Assembly (NCBI RefSeq): GCF_963576545.1
Contig: NC_083641.1
Location: forward strand, 22,078,023 to 22,142,022
Reading direction: 5' to 3'
Source of the DNA: Limanda limanda
Lineage: Eukaryota; Chordata; Actinopteri; Pleuronectiformes; Pleuronectidae
Length of the DNA: 64,000 nucleotides
This document shows, one piece after another, positions 59,401 to 64,000 of this stretch. The notes below the pieces were generated by a model. It had not been told where the DNA came from. It did not search any database and was given only the letters and a program-made list of their open reading frames with translations. Position 1 is the stretch's first letter; every line of letters starts with the position of its first letter. The position numbers and the translations under genes are program-made.

Positions 59401-59801
59401 CATGCTTAAATTAGTTTGATGTAGAATTCTCCATGTTTCTCATGTTGGCCTCCGCACCACAGCCCTGCAGCGTACTTACAGCCGAGGCTAGCCCGTAGCC
59501 AGCCATCACTTCATTTCCCAGACGCCCACAGAACATGGTGACCACAAATGGAAGGAGGTAATTGAGGATTCGAGAGAGAAGCTGGAGAGACAAACATCCA
59601 CATGGGTTAAGTTTCTAATGAAACTCTATCATCTATCTTCAGCAGGAGAAGCCCAAGCCCACACGGTCGCTAACAGACGGGTAAGTGAACGGCGCCGGTC
59701 CTTACCAGAGGGCCTGTCATCCTCAGCACGTGGTTGAGTTCCTCTCTGTGGGCCTGGGGAACCCACCCGCAGCAGAAAAGCTTGTTCCTCAAACCGCCCA
59801 T
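53432..59801 (-). CDS. slc47a1: Multidrug and toxin extrusion (MATE/SLC47A) transporter, second subfamily (MATE-4)
   Basis: Minus-strand exons in transcript order: 59801-59706, 59581-59480, 59382-59314, 59210-59062, 57742-57700, 57591-57547, 57434-57337, 57240-57143, 56377-56264, 56186-56119, 55160-55052, 54732-54657, 54546-54477, 54350-54218, 54136-54042, 53913-53818, 53737-53432. Sum 1767 nt, 588 residues; exons 2-15 match MATE-1 in length and phase. The chosen ATG (59801) is the first in frame after an upstream TAG. Family marks: [56 protein letters not shown]. The C-terminal tail after the last helix carries sequons NETT and NTTY, fitting an extracellular end. The usual second Glu of the EWWxYE motif is Asp (D265), and the Glu of the YELA motif is Met (M287). 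Introns hold two hAT elements and a SINE. Confidence 0.93.
55275..56040 (+). mobile_element. hAT element with BED zinc-finger frame, in MATE-4 intron 10
   Basis: A 766-bp element with ends TAGGGCTGGG and CCCAGCCCTA and a perfect 8-bp target duplication GTTCAAAT (55267-55274, 56041-56048). The right subterminal region has GCGATTAATCGCGATTAA-type repeats. It carries an 84-codon open frame (see 55467-55721). Confidence 0.9.
55467..55721 (+). pseudogene. BED-type zinc-finger fragment of hAT transposase
   Basis: An 84-codon frame starting MDKGTELLHGHFHFK, with VICSHCQGEF and, 20 residues later, LKYYLNAKH. This is the C-x2-C...H-x-H-like spacing of a BED finger, the DNA-binding N-terminus of hAT transposases. 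It ends soon after in IHFS, stop; no catalytic domain follows. It is antisense to MATE-4. Confidence 0.75.
56512..56853 (-). mobile_element. tRNA-headed SINE, copy 3, in MATE-4 intron 8
   Basis: Same family as 29905-30252 but an independent insertion, with B-box complement at 56770-56780. On the minus strand it is sense to MATE-4. Confidence 0.7.
58006..58888 (+). mobile_element. hAT element with BED zinc-finger frame, in MATE-4 intron 4
   Basis: An 883-bp element with ends TAGGGTTGCAAA and TTTGCAACCCTA and a perfect 8-bp target duplication ATTGTAAT (57998-58005, 58889-58896). Subterminal TTCCGG and TTCCCGT/TTCCCAT repeats are abundant at both ends. A BED-finger frame lies at 58525-58722. 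Confidence 0.92.
58525..58722 (+). pseudogene. BED-type zinc-finger fragment of hAT transposase
   Basis: A 65-codon frame: SHVWRHFTP, YICKYCAKTYVKN and MQKHIVNCPKF, a W..F...C..C...H....C pattern typical of BED fingers in hAT transposases. It is followed by a stop, with no catalytic domain. It is antisense to MATE-4. Confidence 0.75.
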
Positions 59802-60767
59802 ATCTACCACAGGAGATGCCAACGCAGGTCCTTCCACTGAAGTGTCTGTCCGTGATCTGTCTGATGAACTTATCTAAGCTGCTGTCAGGGATGATGAAAA
59901 GGAGAGAAATCATGTGGCGGCCACAGCCTCCATGGCAGTGAGCCAAAGCCAGCTGAAACAACAGAGATCATGAGAGAGGGACAAGAAACAGGCCTGCAAT
60001 CAAAACAAAGACGATAAGATGTTGGACTCGGAAGCAAGAAAGCTTTGATTTGGGTTGTTTAAAGTTTAAAATAAACTATTTTCAACCTCTGGTTCCTCTA
60101 ATTGTCCCATTATCAGATGTTGTCGTCACTACAAAGAGAAAACCCATTTTCATATCTATGGCTAGAAATGGAACCAGAAATAAATATTTATATAATTGAA
60201 GGTTCAGTGTGTAAGAATTAGGTGAAAGGGATCTATTGGCAGAAATGTTTTCACTAGTGTGTTTAATCTAAATTGTTGTATTCTGCACCCTAGAACTGGT
60301 CCTTTATATTGAAATGCTTTTTATTTACATAGGGCAGGTCCTCTCTATGGAGGCAGCCATTGTTTTTACAGTAGCCCAAAGTGGACAAACCAAACACCTT
60401 TTGAGTTTTTATGACATCTGAAGGCTGCCACAGGTTCCCTTTAATGTTTGGAAGGGGAGGGTGAAGTGAGGGGTATTCAGCTGCAATATGCCTCTTCACC
60501 TATAGATGTCATTAAATCTTACACACTGAACCTTTAACATTCATAAGCCATTTAATGATAAGCTGCACTTTGTCTTATTTTAATCACAGTAAAAACACCA
60601 CTCGATATAAAAGCAAATAATGATTCATGATTCAAAGCACAAACCCTAATTACTTTCTCAATTCAATTAGTCAGAAAGTATTTTCACGTGTCTACAAATC
60701 ATCTCCATCAGTGTATGCTCTCATGAGACCAGACATGGGTTTTAAAGAAGTCTGTTGAACCAGTATC
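59802..60767. other. Spacer between MATE-4 start and MATE-5 end
   Basis: About 1 kb that should hold the MATE-4 promoter and 5' UTR (minus strand). A MITE occupies 60201-60532. I see no clear TATA box. Confidence 0.6.
60201..60532. mobile_element. MITE with GGTTCAGTGTGTAAG inverted ends
   Basis: It starts GGTTCAGTGTGTAAGA and ends TCTTACACACTGAACC, a perfect terminal inverted repeat of about 16 bp. The interior resembles, in the opposite orientation, the degenerate MITEs in intron 2 of MATE-1, -2 and -3. Confidence 0.75.
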
Positions 60768-60773
60768 TTTATT
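60768..60773 (-). promoter_or_regulatory. Poly(A) signal of MATE-5
   Basis: AATAAA on the minus strand, 220 bp after the stop codon. Confidence 0.6.
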
Positions 60774-60992
60774 GAAGGTAATTGTGAAATTAATGTAATG
60801 AGAAAAAACTATTTTAAAACTAAGAGGGGGAAGTTATAATTCAAACAATGAATGAATCTCTCAAAGCAAAGATATTACAGCTGGACCATTCCTTTGTTTT
60901 ACATTTCAGTCAAACCACAGTTAAGCCCTGAGCTACTCAAAGATAAATCCAATGATTTCATGATCAAGACTCTCGAGGTGATACTGTCTCTT

Positions 60993-63900
60993 CTACTGGG
61001 ACAACACAGTGGAGAAGGTTTGATCTGGACTATATGTAGTATTGACCCAGTCCATCGTATCGTTGGGAGTAGGCAGAGTCTCTGGTAAGGGCACGAGGAG
61101 GTGCACACCCGCTCCCGCCACCAGAAGTCCAACCACCGCAAACACAGTGAGGCCCCGCCTGAGCACCAGCTGGGTGGTGGAGAGACCTCCTCTGTCCTGC
61201 TGAACTACGTGTTCCCCTTGTGTCTCAGTGTTCCCGTCATGAGCCTCAGATTTCACAGACACGTAGCCGTCCACCGACTAGAGAAGAAAAACTTTATAAA
61301 ACTTTATTTGGTTAAATCATGAGGACAGCAATCACAATGAACAATTTCTAACCAGTGTTTACAGTCGTGATTAAAATAATATAAAATAACTCAATTAGTC
61401 TGGATTGGCTGTACTCAAGTTTACAACATGTCTGTTTATCAACAGAGAAGATTAACGGTCACACACAACAACACACGTGCAGAGAGTCAACCCCCCCCCA
61501 ATAAAAAATACTTGAAGCACTTCAATGTTATACCAAATGGGAGTTAACAAGTAACAGTCTAGTTCACTATAAATGTCAGGATGCCCATTAACCTCGTGAC
61601 AATGCAGACTCTCAAGGTTCAACTTATCACAACATCAAAACATCCAATCTATCAAGCATTAGTGCAGAGGCCGTCTGAAATCTGAGGTCAACGGAAACGT
61701 AGTCAAGCAATGAAAGTCATACACCTAAAGGTATTTAAAGTTATATAAGTAAAAAATTACACAGAAAACAAAGTGAACACATAACAATGATTGCTGGGTC
61801 GTGAGTGTTCAGAGCAACAGGCCACTTACGTTCCCATTAATCGCTGTGTGGCCAGCAGTGCTGTCATCCAGTGGGTCGGACAAGGCAGCTGTACTTAATA
61901 ACGTCATGTGCACCTTCTTCTCAGCTCGTTTCACAGCCTGCAAACAAGCAGATACAAAAACCCATTTCTCCTTTTGCATGCGTGTAACAAAAAGCTGTTA
62001 AAAAGCCGAGTCCCTGCATATACCTCCTCTGTCATCTTCTTCCAGTTCAGCTTGAAGATGACAATGATGTAGAAGGTGGATTGTATAACGACACAAATGA
62101 GCAGTCCCAGCCAAAATCCTGCAGGAAAAAATACAGAGTAGTCTGTAGACTGCGCAGCAGGCTTCATTTCTAAAACTGCTATTACTTTGCAGTAATATAA
62201 TAAAACATCCCTTTATTTACCCAAAAGTCTCAGCTTTGCAACAAACATTAGAGTAACAACAAGAGGAAGTCCTATGCAGTAGTAGCCTATGAAATTAGCC
62301 ACAGCTCCTATCTTCTGTCTCCCCGTGCCCAAGATGATGCCAATGCACGTACACTAAGAGAAGGAAAAACACATTTCATGTTTGATATGATGTTTGCTCG
62401 GAATCACACAAGACAAGTTGGTGGACTCACCACAAGACCATCAAAGATCTGAAGGAAACAGTATGCGTTCATCGAGTGGGAGACCAGATTTATGATCTTC
62501 CTGGAATGATAATTAAAAGTGTGTGTTTGGCAGTTGCAGGAACTGCACTGTTCACTCAATCATACGTGTGTGTGTGTGCAGATGAGAAGACTCACTCATC
62601 AGAGCTGAACACGTAGCCAATCACTGTTTTCGTGGAGCCAAGCACCAGACCCAGGAGCACAGAGACGCTGACTGAAAGAGAGGAGCTGTGAGATCTGTCG
62701 AACTGCAGCAAACATCGAAGACAAATTCTGATTTCTTAACATTGGACACAACCAAAGAATATTCATGTACATAACTGACCTGAAAGAGCCAACGATAACT
62801 TGGCGGTGAGGAATGCTCCAGCAGTGTCTCCTGCCCCGAGGGCGTTACCCACACGGGCACATGCTGCAGCATGAATGGCAAGAGGGAACTATGGATTCAT
62901 GATTGTGGTGAAAATAACATTAAAACACACATACAAAATATTATTGTAATGCCAATGGACAACAATTATAAACCATGTGATGAAAATGTGTGAATGTGTT
63001 GTTTTGTTGTGCAGTAATACCATGTAGGTTATGAATGACACCATCACCACAATATGTTGAGCTGCCAGCTCATCCCCACCCAGCATTCCTGATCATCAGA
63101 GACAGAGATAACATCTCAGCCATGACTCAAAGTTTAAATCAGGTTCAGTTCATTCAAGATGATTGTCTGAGCTCTAAATAAAACAAGTGAAATATATTGT
63201 TCACCTGCAAAGAATCCTCCAAACTCATAAATCCACCACTCAAAACAAGTCATGAGTATACTGGGAATGGCCAGTTCCATGTAGGAGCCCCACTCCTCTA
63301 GTGATTCCACAGACCAGCCTGCAGGGGGAGAGAGAAACTCATTTGTAGAGTGTAAAAAAGATGGAGGATGTACTGTGTGACAGCAACAGAGGGGCCGCAA
63401 ATACTATATCCCTCACCTCCCCATGTGTTCACATACAGCTTCTTCCACCAAATGTAAGCAAACAGAAACACACAGATGTAAATCTGAGAAAGTGCGTAGG
63501 CTGCAGCAGATCCACTGTAACACACACACAGTGATAACAGTGAGTCATGGCTCACTTTATATTTAAATTATTGCATTGAATGTGTAAAACGCACCCACCT
63601 GACTCCCAGATCCAGCCAGTGGAGGAAGACGTAGTTTGTCAGCAAGTTTGCTATGTTTGCCAAAACAGCAGTGTACATCTGCGGCAATATTATACCCTGA
63701 GTACGCAAACACCAGAAGATGTGATGAGTGCCACTTACACCTCTTCTCTCAGAAATGTAATTTCTATAATTAAGACTGCATATTAAGATGGTGTGCAATA
63801 AGAGAACAGAGTAGGTGATGCACCTGGTTCTGCAGATAAGACACCATAAGTCTATAGAGAAACATCGCCTGCAAGACAAAGATGGATAAAATATGTTGAC

Positions 63901-64000
63901 ATTAAGGTTTGAGGTAATCACTATTTTTAGTATTTTAAATTTATTGAATTTGCACACAATGGTGTAAGAGAATCCAAACTCACTGGCACCGCAGGAAGAA
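60993..64000 (-). CDS. slc47a1: Multidrug and toxin extrusion (MATE/SLC47A) transporter, second subfamily, 5' end missing (MATE-5)
   Basis: Minus-strand exons in transcript order, numbered by MATE-4: exon 5 partial 64000-63984, then 63868-63824, 63696-63599, 63514-63417, 63318-63205, 63088-63021, 62888-62780, 62671-62596, 62500-62431, 62353-62221, 62118-62024, 61937-61830, 61277-60993 (TAG). Exons 1-4 lie beyond the window. It is the sister of MATE-4 with the same exon lengths in the core. Family marks: MFLYRLMVSYLQNQ, CFEWWIYEFGGFFAG (both acidic positions kept, unlike MATE-4), ARVGNALGAGD, LGTGRQKIGAVANFIGYY. The Met replacing the YELA Glu is shared with MATE-4. The tail has sequon NTTYS. 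No stops or frame breaks were seen, so it is probably functional. Confidence 0.92.

Overview
The window is vertebrate nuclear DNA, most likely from a teleost (percomorph-like) fish. Genes are split into many short exons with GT-AG introns. Introns and spacers are full of typical fish transposons: hAT elements with 8-bp target duplications, Ty3/Gypsy elements, tRNA-headed SINEs and MITEs. There are no operons, rRNAs or tRNA genes. Exon borders were read by eye from splice consensus, reading-frame phase and agreement between the paralogues.

Layout. (1) 1-5352, + strand: the 3' eleven exons of an SLC13 sodium/di-tricarboxylate (citrate) cotransporter, best fit slc13a5, with a poly(A) signal near 6500. 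(2) 6.5-13.2 kb: a spacer with no gene I can recognise. (3) 13.2-53.2 kb, + strand: three tandem copies of a 17-exon slc47a (MATE, multidrug and toxin extrusion) gene, here called MATE-1, MATE-2 and MATE-3. MATE-1 (13262-25074) and MATE-3 (46797-53176) have complete 541-codon reading frames. MATE-2 (35179-40911) has lost exon 1 in a deletion and has a stop codon in exon 14, so it is a pseudogene. MATE-1 and MATE-2 are each followed by a decayed antisense Gypsy element and a SINE that were duplicated with them. (4) 53.4-64.0 kb, - strand: two more slc47a genes of a second subfamily. MATE-4 (59801 to 53432, 588 codons) is complete; MATE-5 (from beyond 64000 to 60993) is cut by the window edge. 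MATE-3 and MATE-4 converge tail to tail with almost no spacer.

Transposons explain most of the rest. A 5.4-kb Gypsy element with indistinguishable 200-bp LTRs lies in intron 1 of MATE-1 and lacks a recognisable RNase H domain. A 4.2-kb composite hAT with nested elements fills intron 1 of MATE-2. A retrovirus-like solo LTR interrupts the first of the two duplicated Gypsy copies. Two hAT elements carrying BED zinc-finger reading frames, and a SINE, lie in introns of MATE-4. Short antisense remnants of a MATE-4-type last exon follow MATE-1 and MATE-2, which suggests the unit that was duplicated was a convergent MATE gene pair.

Functionally the locus joins a plasma-membrane citrate importer with a cluster of proton-coupled exporters for organic cations and toxins. 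The two MATE subfamilies differ at acidic residues known to matter for transport in mammalian MATE1, so they may differ in substrate or coupling.
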